Origin: Psychrobacter aestuarii
Lineage (GTDB): Bacteria; Pseudomonadota; Gammaproteobacteria; Pseudomonadales; Moraxellaceae
Length of the DNA: 64,000 bases
Assembly: GCF_904846035.1 (NCBI RefSeq)
Contig: NZ_CAJGYT010000001.1
Coordinates: forward strand, 2,542,001-2,606,000
Reading direction: 5' to 3'
The translations under genes and the position numbers were made by a program. Of this stretch, positions 1 to 9,670 are shown in pieces (positions within the stretch are counted from its first letter, which is position 1; each line of letters begins with the position of its first letter). The notes under the pieces are model-generated. The model did not search any database, was not told where the DNA came from, and worked only from the letters and a program-made list of their open reading frames with translations.

Positions 1-606
1 TAAGACATAATCGCTGGGGTGCGGCTGATTGCTGCGCGTGTAGCTGGCGCGGATTTGCAGTTGATAAAACAGGGCGTGATAAATGTTGTCTTTGCTTTGC
101 AAGTCAATATGCGGCGCGATTAGCGGCTGTGTGGCAGGCTCTATACGCACTCTATCGAGCCACGAGTGTGTGACCTTGCTGTTTTTGAGCTGTCTGCGCG
201 CCAAGTCAAACCACGGGAACAGCTCATCTAAAATGGCAGGGGGCAACAGCTGCGTTAGGTTGGCCTCGACCATGTTAAAAGCGACTGCTTGTGATAAATT
301 CATATGCGGCAAGCTCTGTAACGGCGCGTCGTCCTTCCAGCGCCAGCCTTGCGGGTTGGCATTGTTTTTTTCGATAGGAAAGCGCTTCGCCAAAGCGTTT
401 AGGTCGCGCTGCACGGTACGCAAACTGATGTCAAATCCTGCCAATGCCAGCTGCTCATAAATGTGCGACGTGCCGACCCAGCGATTGCGCTGCAATTGTG
501 ACAAGACTTGCCATTGGCGCGCGGTGGTGGCAGCACCGTGGCGACTGGCTTTGTCGGTACTGTTGTCGGTCTTAGAGGCAAAATCAGCAGAATTGGACGC
601 AGTCAT
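1..606 (-). CDS. WYL-type HTH transcriptional regulator, C-terminus cut by window edge
   Basis: The minus strand is open from an ATG at 606 down to base 1, giving 202 residues of a longer protein. Residues about 30-75 form a winged helix-turn-helix of the DeoR/WYL kind (segments WVGTSHIYEQL and ISLRTVQRDLNAL), followed by a linker with GWRWKD. This N-terminal layout is typical of regulators that sense a ligand through a C-terminal WYL domain, but that domain lies outside the window, so the assignment rests on the HTH and linker alone. The first 25 residues are Ser/Asp/Thr-rich and probably disordered. The ribosome binding site is weak (AGG 8-9 bases before the ATG). The target genes cannot be told from the sequence. 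Confidence 0.75.
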   Translation of the reverse strand, partial: MTASNSADFASKTDNSTDKASRHGAATTARQWQVLSQLQRNRWVGTSHIYEQLALAGFDISLRTVQRDLNALAKRFPIEKNNANPQGWRWKDDAPLQSLPHMNLSQAVAFNMVEANLTQLLPPAILDELFPWFDLARRQLKNSKVTHSWLDRVRIEPATQPLIAPHIDLQSKDNIYHALFYQLQIRASYTRSNQPHPSDYVL

Positions 607-811
607 GAAGATAACCTATAAAGATGCGGTGGACAGTGGTCAGATGACCATGGCGGGTACAAGGGCGCAAAAAGCGTTTGGTTATCATCGCAGAAAAGCG
701 CGTGAGCGTCTAGGGAGGATTGTGGGTGCGTCGCGGCAATGCGTCGCTTGTCATGCTAAGGGTGTTCAAATATATGTCAGGGAGCATCGATGCGGGGCAA
801 AAAGACGCAGC
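607..811. other. intergenic region upstream of the WYL regulator
   Basis: About 200 bases between the regulator start and the terminator of the Lon-like gene. It should hold the regulator promoter on the minus strand. I see no convincing -35/-10 pair, no gene and no repeat. Open frames crossing it on the plus strand have no ribosome binding site and overlap the regulator. Confidence 0.3.
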
Positions 812-861
812 AATAAAAAACGAACGCCAGCCTAAGCGGTTAAGGTTTGCTTGGACTGGCG
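812..861 (-). terminator. probable Rho-independent terminator of the Lon-like protease gene
   Basis: Arms at 825-837 and 849-861 form an inverted repeat of 13 bases with two mismatches and an 11-base loop. Read on the minus strand the stem is followed after three bases by a run of six T. It lies about 80 bases after the stop codon of the Lon-like gene. Confidence 0.55.
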
Positions 862-942
862 CAAGTTGGTTGTACGGTGTTCAAGGATATATGAGGGGAA
901 GCGTATAAACACGGATACCCACATACCTTTTGAACCGTTTTT

Positions 943-3621
943 TTATTTCACCTTATAGCGTGCTTTGGTTGTTGTGGTGCTGGTTTCACCTTCTGATGGC
1001 ACGGTCGCCTCTGGTACATCGCCTTTACTGGGCTTTTTCTTACGCTTCTTCTTTGCGGGTGCTTCTGTGGCAGCAGCAGGTTCAGCTTCGGCGGCGGCGG
1101 TCGGCTCTTGATTTTGCTCCCACAGCATGAGGCGGCGCAAGATTTTGCCGAACAAGGTGTTTTTGTGGTAGCGCTTTTTTTTGTTTAAAGTATCAATCGG
1201 TAAGCCTGTCATCAAGGTGAGTGCCTCGCGCAGGCTATTGACGCCATAAATGACAAAGCGCTGCTCACTGACCGCCTCGATGATGTCATCACGCAGCATC
1301 AGCTGTTTGGCATTGGCCATCGGAATGATAACGCCTTGCTCTCCTGTCAATCCTTGCTCGCGGCAGGCATCAAAAAAGCCTGCAATCTTTGAATTAATAC
1401 CGCCGACTGCTTGGATTTCGCCGAGCTGGTTCATAGAGCCTGTGATGGCAAAGGACTGATTGATGGGCACATCAGCAAGGGCAGAGAGCAGGGCGCACGC
1501 CTCGCTCACGGTAGCGCTGTCGCCGTCGATATGCGCATAGCTTTGCTCAAAGGCGAGTGAGGCGCTAAAGTTTAGGGTATGGTGCTGGCTGAACAGCGCA
1601 CGCAAGTAGCTGGTCATAATCAGCATGCCTTTAGCGTGGATGCTGCCGCCCAAGTCCACATCACGCTCGATGTCTAAAATCTCGCCTGCGCCGACATTGG
1701 GCTGAATCACAGCGGTCAAGCGGGCAGGCATGCCAAATTCGCTATCGGCGTAGCTGACCACGGTGAGCGCATTGACTTGCCCGACCGCCACGCCTTGAGT
1801 ATTGATGAGCTGCTGCCCGTTTTTTAACTCATCCCAGTACAAATCACGCAAATAGCCTGAGCGCTCGTCCATATCGTCAATCGCTTGGGTGACGTGATTG
1901 GCGTCCACGACGGTTTTGCCCGCTAAGCGCGCATGGCGGTTGGACTCGTGGAGTAGCTTAATCAAACGGTCGCTGTGCAAGGTTAGGCGGTCTTGGTCTT
2001 CTGCTTGCAGGCTTAGATGCTCGAGCAATGTCGCTTGCGCGCTTTTATCAAATGGGTAGAGATGGGCATGATGGATGATGTCCGCCATTTTGGCGACCAG
2101 TGCCAGCTCGTGCGCGTCGGTACGTGACACGTCGTCATGAAAGTCGGCGCGTACCTTAAACACCGCGTCAAATTCAGGCTCTAATTCTAACAGCTCGTAA
2201 TACAAATCGGCTTCACCGAGCAGTATCACTTTGACATCAAGGTCAATGGGTGCAGGTGCCAGTGACAAACTGCCCGTCAAGGTCAGCATCTGCTCAAGGC
2301 TGGACAGACGGATTTGCCGCGCTTGCAAGGCGCGTTTGAGCCCTTGCCAAGCATAGGGATGCTCTAGGACGTGGCTCGCCTCTAAGAGCAAAAAGCCGCC
2401 GTTGGCGCGGTGCAATGCGCCTGAGCGTATCATGCTGACGTCGGTGGTGACCGTACCGAGCTGGGTGATTTGCTCGACATGCCCAAGCAAGTTTAAATGC
2501 GTGGGCAAATCCTCGAACACCACAGGCGCACCGCTATCGGGCGTGTGACTGACCATCACATTGACCGCATAGCGGCTTGGCGTGGTCGCAAGCATCGAAG
2601 CGACAAACTCTTCATCGTCGGCATTGACGATGCGCTCAACATGACTGACCATGTCTTTGAACATAGCGTCCAAATGAGCAATGACGCTTGCCTGCGCGGC
2701 AAAATGCTGACGTAAGGGCGCAAAAACAGGGGTCAGCGTGCGCTCAGCGATGCTGCGGTGCAAGGCTTCAATCGCGTCATTTGCCTCATCTTCGAGCTGC
2801 TCTAAAGTAATGGTCAGCTGATTGAGGCGTTTTTGCATGTGATTTTTTTGTGCAAAGTTGCGGCGCTGTTGCCCATCATTGCTGCTCTCAGGCGCTTTGT
2901 TGTCTGGTGTATTGTCATCATCGCTTGGCAACTGGCTGGGATGCACAAAGACCGCTTTGTTGTCTGAGGGGCGAAAGGTCAGCGCAAGGTTGTATTCTAA
3001 GCCTTCAGCACTTAATGCGTCATAGGCGCTGCTTTCTTTTTGGTGCGCGCTGTTTTTAATCGCTTCGATTTCGCTTTGATAATGGTCGCTACGAAAACGC
3101 TGGCTGAGGCGTTTTTTGGTGGTCTGCCATAAGGCTTCAACAAAGCCTTGTAACACCAGACCTTCACCTGCTGGCAAGGATAAGGCAATCGGCGCGCGCG
3201 GGTCATCAAAATTATGCACATATACCCAATCGTTTGGGGTTGGCGCAGTTTTGGCGCTGCGTTTTAACAGGCGGCTGATGATGGTGCGCTTGCCCAGTCC
3301 ATTTTCGCCTGCGGCAAACACGTGATAGCCATTGGCATTGATATCCAGCGCCGTTTTTAGCGCTTTTAATGCACGCTCTTGACCAAAGCCGATGTCCAGC
3401 TCTGGGGCAGTGCTGGTGTCTTTTGGTAAGTGGCGTGTGTGGCTGTAGCGCTTTAGCTGGTCGACCGTCAGGCGGCAGTGTGCTTGGACACGTGCCAGAT
3501 TAACCTCAGGAGTGATGTCCGCTGGCGTCAACAAAGGGGTGGCCGAAGCGGGAGAATTGGGCATGGTTTTTGTCATAAGTGTGGGGTCGATATCGCTCGT
3601 TGGTGTCAGATTAGCCGCCAT
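943..3621 (-). CDS. Lon-like ATP-dependent protease (LonB/YcbZ type)
   Basis: The 892-residue protein belongs to the proteobacterial Lon-related AAA protease family, which degrades proteins in the cytoplasm and lacks the N-terminal substrate domain of classical Lon. Walker A is GENGLGKR at residues 105-112, and the acidic Walker B-like stretch GGFLLLEA lies near the middle. The C-terminal peptidase domain carries the Ser-Lys dyad: Ser in GDSATVSE (about residue 702) and Lys in GGINSKIAG (about 745). The last 60 residues are an Ala/Glu-rich then Lys-rich tail (AKKKRKKK) not needed for the fold. No strong ribosome binding site precedes the ATG at 3621; internal Met16 or Met20 are alternative starts. 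The gene is divergent from rsmG and ends before a hairpin terminator. Confidence 0.85.
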   Translation of the reverse strand: MAANLTPTSDIDPTLMTKTMPNSPASATPLLTPADITPEVNLARVQAHCRLTVDQLKRYSHTRHLPKDTSTAPELDIGFGQERALKALKTALDINANGYHVFAAGENGLGKRTIISRLLKRSAKTAPTPNDWVYVHNFDDPRAPIALSLPAGEGLVLQGFVEALWQTTKKRLSQRFRSDHYQSEIEAIKNSAHQKESSAYDALSAEGLEYNLALTFRPSDNKAVFVHPSQLPSDDDNTPDNKAPESSNDGQQRRNFAQKNHMQKRLNQLTITLEQLEDEANDAIEALHRSIAERTLTPVFAPLRQHFAAQASVIAHLDAMFKDMVSHVERIVNADDEEFVASMLATTPSRYAVNVMVSHTPDSGAPVVFEDLPTHLNLLGHVEQITQLGTVTTDVSMIRSGALHRANGGFLLLEASHVLEHPYAWQGLKRALQARQIRLSSLEQMLTLTGSLSLAPAPIDLDVKVILLGEADLYYELLELEPEFDAVFKVRADFHDDVSRTDAHELALVAKMADIIHHAHLYPFDKSAQATLLEHLSLQAEDQDRLTLHSDRLIKLLHESNRHARLAGKTVVDANHVTQAIDDMDERSGYLRDLYWDELKNGQQLINTQGVAVGQVNALTVVSYADSEFGMPARLTAVIQPNVGAGEILDIERDVDLGGSIHAKGMLIMTSYLRALFSQHHTLNFSASLAFEQSYAHIDGDSATVSEACALLSALADVPINQSFAITGSMNQLGEIQAVGGINSKIAGFFDACREQGLTGEQGVIIPMANAKQLMLRDDIIEAVSEQRFVIYGVNSLREALTLMTGLPIDTLNKKKRYHKNTLFGKILRRLMLWEQNQEPTAAAEAEPAAATEAPAKKKRKKKPSKGDVPEATVPSEGETSTTTTKARYKVK

Positions 3622-3797
3622 TATCGGGCATGGTACGCTAGCATCTCAATGGATAATGATAGGCCGATAGTACAAGATGCCCGATAATCGCGCAATCTGC
3701 AACTATTCAACATCGAGGCTGCATGATAAAATAGTCGGTTCACATGCCAAATTTGGTATTTTTTTGTCTGTCAGCATCAGCCGTAGCGTCTATTACC

Positions 3798-4499
3798 ATG
3801 ACTCATTTTGACCAAAAGCCCTTGTCCGTTCCGACCATCAGCCCAGACGGGTTTGCCAAATTAGGCAACCAGTTGCCAGCATTGACCCAGATACTCGCGC
3901 AAGCGGTGGCAGAGTTGGGGCTTGAATTGAGTGACGCGCAGCTGCGTGCCTTATTGCTGTATTTAGACCAGCTGCTATTGTGGACCAAGGCGTATAACCT
4001 AACGGCGATTACTGAGCCAAAAGAAGCACTGATTAAGCATATTATTGATTGCTTGGCGATTTTGCCGCATTTGCCCAAAGGCAGCCTTCTGGATATCGGT
4101 ACAGGAGCAGGTCTGCCTGCGGTGATTATTGCCATTTGTCAGCCTGAGCGCCTGTGTACCGCGCTCGACAGTAACCAAAAAAAGATACGCTTTATTAAGC
4201 AAGTGGCAAGCCAGCTGGGTTTAAACAATTTAACGCCCATCGCCAGCCGTATTGAAGCGCACGATGGCAGCTATGAGGTGGTGACCTCGCGCGCCTTTGC
4301 CAGTCTTGATGATTTTGTGGCGGTGGCAAGCATACGTTTGGCGGCAGGCGGCTATTTGTCAGCCATGAAAGGCAAAGCGCCAACCGATGAGGAGCTGCAA
4401 AGCTTGTCTGGCGCATGGGACATCAAAACCATTCCTTTGACCGTACCAAGATTGCATGACAGTCGGCATTTGATTGAATTATCAGCGAAAAATGACTAA
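3798..4499 (+). CDS. rsmG: 16S rRNA (guanine-N7) methyltransferase RsmG
   Basis: RsmG (GidB) methylates G527 of 16S rRNA with S-adenosylmethionine. The SAM-binding motif LLDIGTGAGLPAVIIA is clear near the middle, preceded by the family stretch LYLDQLLLWTKAYNLTAI. I start it at ATG 3798 (233 residues, first residues MTHFDQKP), which matches the usual family length; an upstream in-frame ATG at 3744 would add 18 hydrophobic residues unlike the family. Neither start has a good ribosome binding site. parA and parB follow in the same direction, the order often found near the replication origin in proteobacteria. Confidence 0.9.
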   Translation: MTHFDQKPLSVPTISPDGFAKLGNQLPALTQILAQAVAELGLELSDAQLRALLLYLDQLLLWTKAYNLTAITEPKEALIKHIIDCLAILPHLPKGSLLDIGTGAGLPAVIIAICQPERLCTALDSNQKKIRFIKQVASQLGLNNLTPIASRIEAHDGSYEVVTSRAFASLDDFVAVASIRLAAGGYLSAMKGKAPTDEELQSLSGAWDIKTIPLTVPRLHDSRHLIELSAKND

Positions 4500-4683
4500 G
4501 CTTAGGCATCAAAGCGGTAGGGTGCATCGTCGACCCATGCGGTAAGACGTGCACGCAATACGCATATAGACTGCGCAAAATAAGCGTCAAAGTGGTACTA
4601 TCAGCGACGACAACACAATACAATACGCCCCAAGCGCCTTTGGCTGCTGGCACGGTATTCGATTAATCAACTTGAGTGAGTGT

Positions 4684-5481
4684 ATGGAAATCCTAGCAAT
4701 TGCGAATCAAAAAGGTGGGGTTGGTAAAACCACAACGGCGGTCAACCTCGCCGCAAGCCTTAGCGCGAAACGCAAGCGTGTACTGCTGATTGATTTAGAC
4801 CCGCAAGGCAATGCCACCACAGGCACAGGGCTGCACAAAAACGAGCTGGCATTGACTGCCGCTGACGTGCTGCTCGATGGGGTATCGATTGCCGAAGCCA
4901 CGGTGATGAGTCCTGCAGGCTTTGATGTGGTCGGTGCCAATAAAGAGCTTGCGGGTATGGACATCACCTTGATGGGACAAGAAAACAGCCATACCTTGCT
5001 GGCAGATGCGCTCGATGTGTTGATGGAAGATCAGCAAAACAGCAAGAAAAAAGGCTATGACTATATCGTCATGGACTGCGCGCCGAGTCTGAACCTATTG
5101 ACCATTAATGCTTTAGTCGCCACCGATGGCGTCATCATCCCCATGCAGTGCGAATACTACGCGCTAGAGGGCTTGGCGGATTTGTCACAGACCATTGAGC
5201 GCTTGACGGAACTGAATCCCAAACTGCACATCAAAGGGGTGGTGCGTACCTTGTTCGATGCGCGTAATACCCTAGCCAATGATGTGTCGCAAGAGCTTGA
5301 GGCGCATTTTGGTGATATCATGTACCGCACGCACATTCCTAGAAATGTGCGTTTGGCAGAAGCCCCTGCGCATGGCATGCCTGTACTGGCGTTTGAAAAA
5401 AACTCCAAAGGCGCACAAGCGTATTTACAGCTGGCGGCTGAGGTGATTAAGCAAAGCCGTGCTGCCAAAAAGCAAGCATAA
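4684..5481 (+). CDS. parA: chromosome partitioning ATPase ParA
   Basis: This 265-residue protein is a ParA/Soj ATPase that drives segregation of the origin region together with ParB. The deviant Walker A motif KGGVGKTT lies at residues 10-17. It is followed by DLDPQGNATTG (A' motif) and later by YDYIVMDCAPSL (Walker B). The ATG at 4684 gives the standard N-terminus MEILAIANQKGG; an in-frame TTG 12 bases upstream is less likely. GAGTGAG just upstream may act as a weak ribosome binding site. parB follows after about 100 bases. Confidence 0.93.
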   Translation: MEILAIANQKGGVGKTTTAVNLAASLSAKRKRVLLIDLDPQGNATTGTGLHKNELALTAADVLLDGVSIAEATVMSPAGFDVVGANKELAGMDITLMGQENSHTLLADALDVLMEDQQNSKKKGYDYIVMDCAPSLNLLTINALVATDGVIIPMQCEYYALEGLADLSQTIERLTELNPKLHIKGVVRTLFDARNTLANDVSQELEAHFGDIMYRTHIPRNVRLAEAPAHGMPVLAFEKNSKGAQAYLQLAAEVIKQSRAAKKQA

Positions 5482-5585
5482 CGGCTTACTCTAGGTCGCC
5501 TTATCGGTGATCTGACACCAAGCGCGACGTACCGCGCAGTTTTTTATCATTTGGCTTTTATTTTTGCGTTAGAGGATAGGTAATC

Positions 5586-6623
5586 ATGGCGAAAAAACGA
5601 GGATTGGCTGCCAATCGAGGTTTAGATGCCTTATTAGGGTCAATTAAGAAAGAAAAGCAAATTACCGCCTCTGCCTTACAAGACGATACCGATGCTGCTG
5701 AAACGGCAGCCGCCATTGCTGCGCCAAAAAGTGCGGCACGTACCCCGCGTAGCCCGCGCCAAGCCAGCAAAGTCAAAAATGCGGCGATAGCACAAGAGGG
5801 CAGCGAAGACCAAATCAGCTTGGTACAGATTGATGTGACCCGCTTGCAGGCGGGTAAATACCAGCCGCGCCGCGACATGAGCGAGACGGCACTCTCTGAG
5901 CTGGCATCCTCCATTCGTCAGCATGGCGTCATGCAGCCCATCGTCATCCGTCCGTTACTTGCTCGTGAAGACAAAAGCAGTGACGAAGTTACGCACGAGA
6001 TTATCGCAGGTGAGCGCCGCTGGCGCGCTGCAAAACTGGCGGGCAAAACAGAAATCCCAGCGATTGAGCGCGCACTCTCTGATGAGTTGGCGATTGCGCT
6101 GGCACTGATTGAAAACATTCAGCGCGAAGACTTGTCCGTCATCGAGCAAGCCGCCGCCTTACAGCGCTTTCATACCGAGTTTGGCATGAGTCATGCGATG
6201 ATTGCCGAAGTGGTGGGTAAAGCGCGTACCACGGTGTCAAACTTGCTGCGTTTAAACCAGCTACACGACACGGTCAAAGACCACTTGGCGACGGGCGAGC
6301 TGGACATGGGACACGCGCGCCCGCTGTTGTCATTATCTGCCGAGCAGCAGCCGATTATTGCCAAAAAAATCATCGACGGCGGCATGACCGTACGCGATGC
6401 TGAAAAACTGGTCAAATCCATTCTGACGCCCAATGAAGATAAGCCCAAAATTGCGCCCAATCAAAATGCAGAAGTGGCGCGCCTCACGCAGCAGCTGACC
6501 GAAGCGCTCGGCGCAGAAGTCAAGCTCAAGCACAAACGCGGCGGCAAGGGCAGTGTCGAGATATTCTTCCAAAACAACGATGAGCTGACCGCCTTAATCG
6601 CACAACTGGGCGCTTCGGTATAA
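5586..6623 (+). CDS. parB: chromosome partitioning protein ParB
   Basis: The 345-residue ParB/Spo0J protein binds parS sites and loads the partition complex. The Ala-rich N-terminus (LAANRGLDALLGS, the ParA-contact region) is followed by the ParB/Srx-like nuclease-fold domain with QYxPR-like KYQPRRDM and the CTP-binding motif GERRWRAAKLAG. Then comes the HTH (AMIAEVVGKARTTVSNLLRL) and a C-terminal dimerisation region. AGGATAGG precedes the ATG at good distance. No parS-like palindrome was noticed in the window by eye. Confidence 0.93.
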   Translation: MAKKRGLAANRGLDALLGSIKKEKQITASALQDDTDAAETAAAIAAPKSAARTPRSPRQASKVKNAAIAQEGSEDQISLVQIDVTRLQAGKYQPRRDMSETALSELASSIRQHGVMQPIVIRPLLAREDKSSDEVTHEIIAGERRWRAAKLAGKTEIPAIERALSDELAIALALIENIQREDLSVIEQAAALQRFHTEFGMSHAMIAEVVGKARTTVSNLLRLNQLHDTVKDHLATGELDMGHARPLLSLSAEQQPIIAKKIIDGGMTVRDAEKLVKSILTPNEDKPKIAPNQNAEVARLTQQLTEALGAEVKLKHKRGGKGSVEIFFQNNDELTALIAQLGASV

Positions 6624-6736
6624 GTCATCGTCTACTGAGACAGGCTGCCCTGTGCAAGATGGGTACGCCTTTAGCAGCATCGGTACTGTCTACCTTTCGC
6701 TGCTGATTTTCTATTTTTATTCAATCTGAGTCTTTT

Positions 6737-8494
6737 ATGAGCCAAGCTGATGTATCATCGCCTCCTATGACGCCGCCAGCAAAGCATAAAACACTACTGC
6801 GCTTGCTGGGCTATCTCAAGCCCTACTGGTGGGCGCTGGTGCTTATCATTGTGGGTTTTGCCATCAATGCGGGTACTGAGATTTGGATTGCCAAGCTGCT
6901 CCAGTACATCACCGACGCCATTAACCAAGGCGACCAAAGCAAACAGAACCTGTTTCCGCTGTTGATTATTGCGCTGTTTTTTGTGCGCGGTGTGGGCAGC
7001 TTTTTGGGTAATTATTATTCCGCTCTGGTATCGCGCAACTTGGTCTATGAGCTGCGCGTGCAGGTATTTAATAAGCTGCTGCGCCTGCCGAGTGCCTTTT
7101 ATTTACAAAACCCTGCAGGTACGATTTCATCCAAGCTGATCTTTGATGTCGAGCAGGTGACGGCTGCCAGTACCGAGTCGATGAAGACGCTATTGCGAGA
7201 CGGCTTGACGGTACTTGGTTTGATTGGTTTTTTATTTTATAGCAACTGGCGTTTGACGCTGATTTTATTTGTGGTGTTGCCGCCGATTTTGTGGCTGATA
7301 CGCATCGCGTCTAAACGTTATTTAAAATTGTCCAAGGGCATTCAAGAGACCATGGGCGATGTCAGTCACATCACCAATGAGGTGATTGGCGGCTATCAGG
7401 TGGTCAAAAACTACGGCGGACAAGCCTATGAAGCTGCCCGGTTTGATAGCGCCTCACAAAAGAACTTGCGCCAAGGTATGAAGGTGGTGGTCACCAACAG
7501 CATCAACACACCCGCCGTTCAGCTATTAATGGCAATGGCGATGTCGGTGGTAGTGTGGCTGGCACTGCGCCCCTCGGTAATCAACAACATCTCCGCAGGC
7601 GAGTTTATCTCGTATATCGCTGCGGCAGGTCTGCTCAGCAAACCCGTACGCTCGCTGACCGACGTCAATCAAAAGCTGCAAAAAGGCATCGCCGCAGGGG
7701 AGTCTATTTTTGCGCTGCTCGACGAGCCAGAAGAGCGCGACTCAGGCACTCAGCGCCCAAGCATCGCTGGGGAGATTGTGTTTGATAAGGTGGGCTTGGT
7801 CTATCCTGATGACACCACCGCGCTGCAAGAGTTTAGCCTGTCGATACGCGCAGGTGAGACCATTGCCTTGGTCGGGCGCAGTGGGGCGGGCAAGTCAACC
7901 TTGGTCAATTTGCTGACGCGCAGTTTAAATGCTTCCTCAGGGCGCATCTTAATAGATGGGCTGCCGATTGATGACATCACGCTTGACAGCTTGCGTGCGC
8001 AAATTGCGATGGTCAATCAGCAAGTGGTGCTGTTTAACACCACGGTGCGCAATAACATTGCTTATGGCAGCTTGATGGAAAAATCACAAAGAGAGGTTGA
8101 AGCGGCGGCAAAAGACGCCTTTGCCCATGATTTTATTATGGACATGCCCGCAGGCTACGACAGCCAGATTGGTGCAGAGGGGTTGCAGCTCTCAGGCGGT
8201 CAGCGTCAGCGCTTATCTATCGCGCGCGCGCTGCTCAAAGACGCGCCGATTTTAATCCTCGATGAGGCGACCAGTGCGCTGGACAATGAGTCGGAGTTTT
8301 ATATCCAAAAGGCACTCGATAATGTGATGCAAGACCGTACCACGTTGGTCATTGCGCACCGCTTGACCACCATTGAGTCGGCAGACCGTATCGCAGTGAT
8401 GGACAAAGGGCGCATCGTTGAGCTGGGTACGCATCAGGAATTGATGGCGCAGCAAGGTCACTACGCGCAGATGTATGCCCGCGACTTTGTATAG
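6737..8494 (+). CDS. msbA: lipid A export ATP-binding/permease protein MsbA
   Basis: The 585-residue protein is a half-transporter of the ABCB type with six N-terminal membrane helices (about residues 25-320) and a C-terminal nucleotide-binding domain. Walker A is GRSGAGKST, the signature is LSGGQRQR, and Walker B with D-loop is ILILDEATSALD. MsbA flips core-lipid A across the inner membrane. The identification is supported by lpxK and kdsB directly downstream, the classical msbA-lpxK-kdsB order. The stop codon is 23 bases before the lpxK start, so the two are likely cotranscribed. Confidence 0.92.
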   Translation: MSQADVSSPPMTPPAKHKTLLRLLGYLKPYWWALVLIIVGFAINAGTEIWIAKLLQYITDAINQGDQSKQNLFPLLIIALFFVRGVGSFLGNYYSALVSRNLVYELRVQVFNKLLRLPSAFYLQNPAGTISSKLIFDVEQVTAASTESMKTLLRDGLTVLGLIGFLFYSNWRLTLILFVVLPPILWLIRIASKRYLKLSKGIQETMGDVSHITNEVIGGYQVVKNYGGQAYEAARFDSASQKNLRQGMKVVVTNSINTPAVQLLMAMAMSVVVWLALRPSVINNISAGEFISYIAAAGLLSKPVRSLTDVNQKLQKGIAAGESIFALLDEPEERDSGTQRPSIAGEIVFDKVGLVYPDDTTALQEFSLSIRAGETIALVGRSGAGKSTLVNLLTRSLNASSGRILIDGLPIDDITLDSLRAQIAMVNQQVVLFNTTVRNNIAYGSLMEKSQREVEAAAKDAFAHDFIMDMPAGYDSQIGAEGLQLSGGQRQRLSIARALLKDAPILILDEATSALDNESEFYIQKALDNVMQDRTTLVIAHRLTTIESADRIAVMDKGRIVELGTHQELMAQQGHYAQMYARDFV

Positions 8495-8517
8495 TAGAGC
8501 CATAGGAGCGGGTGCTT

Positions 8518-9591
8518 ATGAGTCTTGAGACCACCATCACACGCGCATGGCAACGACAGGCCGCTTGGTTGTGGTTTTTATTGCCGCTCAGCTGGCTGTA
8601 TGCCGCGATATTGCACGTGCGCCAATGGCTGTATAAAAGTGGCATCAAAAAAAGCTACCGCGCGCCCATACCAGTATTGGTGATTGGTAACATCACGGTG
8701 GGCGGCAGTGGTAAGACGCCATTGATTATCCGTTTGGTGCATCATTTGCAGCAGCAGGGTATTGAGGTTGGGGTCATCAGTCGCGGCTATGGCGGTGATA
8801 CCAGCGCCATGCCCGCACTCGTCACGCCAACCAGCAGCCCTGATACAGTCGGCGACGAGCCGTGCTTGATTGTCGGTATGACAGGCGTACCGATGGCGGT
8901 CTGCCCAAATCGTCAGCAGGCGATAGAGACGTTATTGACCGCCGTGCCGACACTGCAGCTTATCATCGCGGACGATGGCTTGCAGCATTATGCCTTAGCG
9001 CGTGATATGGAATGGATTGTGGTCGATAGTGCGCGTGGCTTTGGCAATCGCCAGCTGTTGCCAACTGGTTTTTTGCGCGAGCCGTTATCGCGGTTAAAGG
9101 GCGCGGTCGTGATGCAGCATCATAAGCCTGATGCGCCGCCCAGTCCTGAGATAGGCGCAGCGCTTAGCATGTATTTGCAGCCCGATGCCTTGCAGCCACT
9201 CATCGCGCTTGGCGACAGCACCGCGACGCTTTCGCCGCCACAAGCGAGCGATACCGTACATGCGGTCAGTGGTATTGGCTATCCGCAGCGCTTTTTTGAT
9301 ACGTTGAGTGATTTGGGCTTTGAGACAGTGGCGCACCCTTATCCTGACCACCATCCGTTTCGTTTAGAAGAATTGCTCGCTTACGACACGTATCCGATTG
9401 TGGTCACAGCAAAGGATGCGATAAAGATTCGCCCGTTATTGCTCGCGGCATTAGAAACGGCACCTGCTAACAGTAGCGTGCATCACTTGGCACAAAGGCT
9501 TTGGGTATTGCCCGTCAATGCGGTATTAAGTGCGCAAAGCTACCAGACCTTACATCAGCAGCTATCTGCGCTTAAGGTGCTGCCAAAATAA
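8518..9591 (+). CDS. lpxK: tetraacyldisaccharide 4'-kinase LpxK
   Basis: LpxK phosphorylates the 4' position of the lipid A disaccharide at the inner membrane. The protein (357 residues) has one N-terminal hydrophobic segment (about residues 16-36), then the P-loop GNITVGGSGKTPLI, and the family motif IADDGLQHYALARD. AGGAG at 8504-8508 sets the start at ATG 8518; a GTG two codons upstream is too close to it. It sits between msbA and kdsB in one lipid A/Kdo operon. Confidence 0.92.
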   Translation: MSLETTITRAWQRQAAWLWFLLPLSWLYAAILHVRQWLYKSGIKKSYRAPIPVLVIGNITVGGSGKTPLIIRLVHHLQQQGIEVGVISRGYGGDTSAMPALVTPTSSPDTVGDEPCLIVGMTGVPMAVCPNRQQAIETLLTAVPTLQLIIADDGLQHYALARDMEWIVVDSARGFGNRQLLPTGFLREPLSRLKGAVVMQHHKPDAPPSPEIGAALSMYLQPDALQPLIALGDSTATLSPPQASDTVHAVSGIGYPQRFFDTLSDLGFETVAHPYPDHHPFRLEELLAYDTYPIVVTAKDAIKIRPLLLAALETAPANSSVHHLAQRLWVLPVNAVLSAQSYQTLHQQLSALKVLPK

Positions 9592-9670
9592 TGACAAACG
9601 GCATGATGCCGTGCGAAAAAACACCGCCATACCATTGATACGCCAATGCGCGCATGAAAAGGAGTCATCC

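Noticed and set aside
461-835. 124-codon plus-strand frame upstream of the Lon-like gene
   Set aside because: It overlaps the start of the WYL regulator in antisense, is very Arg/Lys/Cys-rich and has no ribosome binding site.
3798-6623. Possible origin of replication and parS site near rsmG-parA-parB
   Set aside because: No cluster of DnaA boxes and no parS-like palindrome was seen by eye here; the genes alone do not place the origin.
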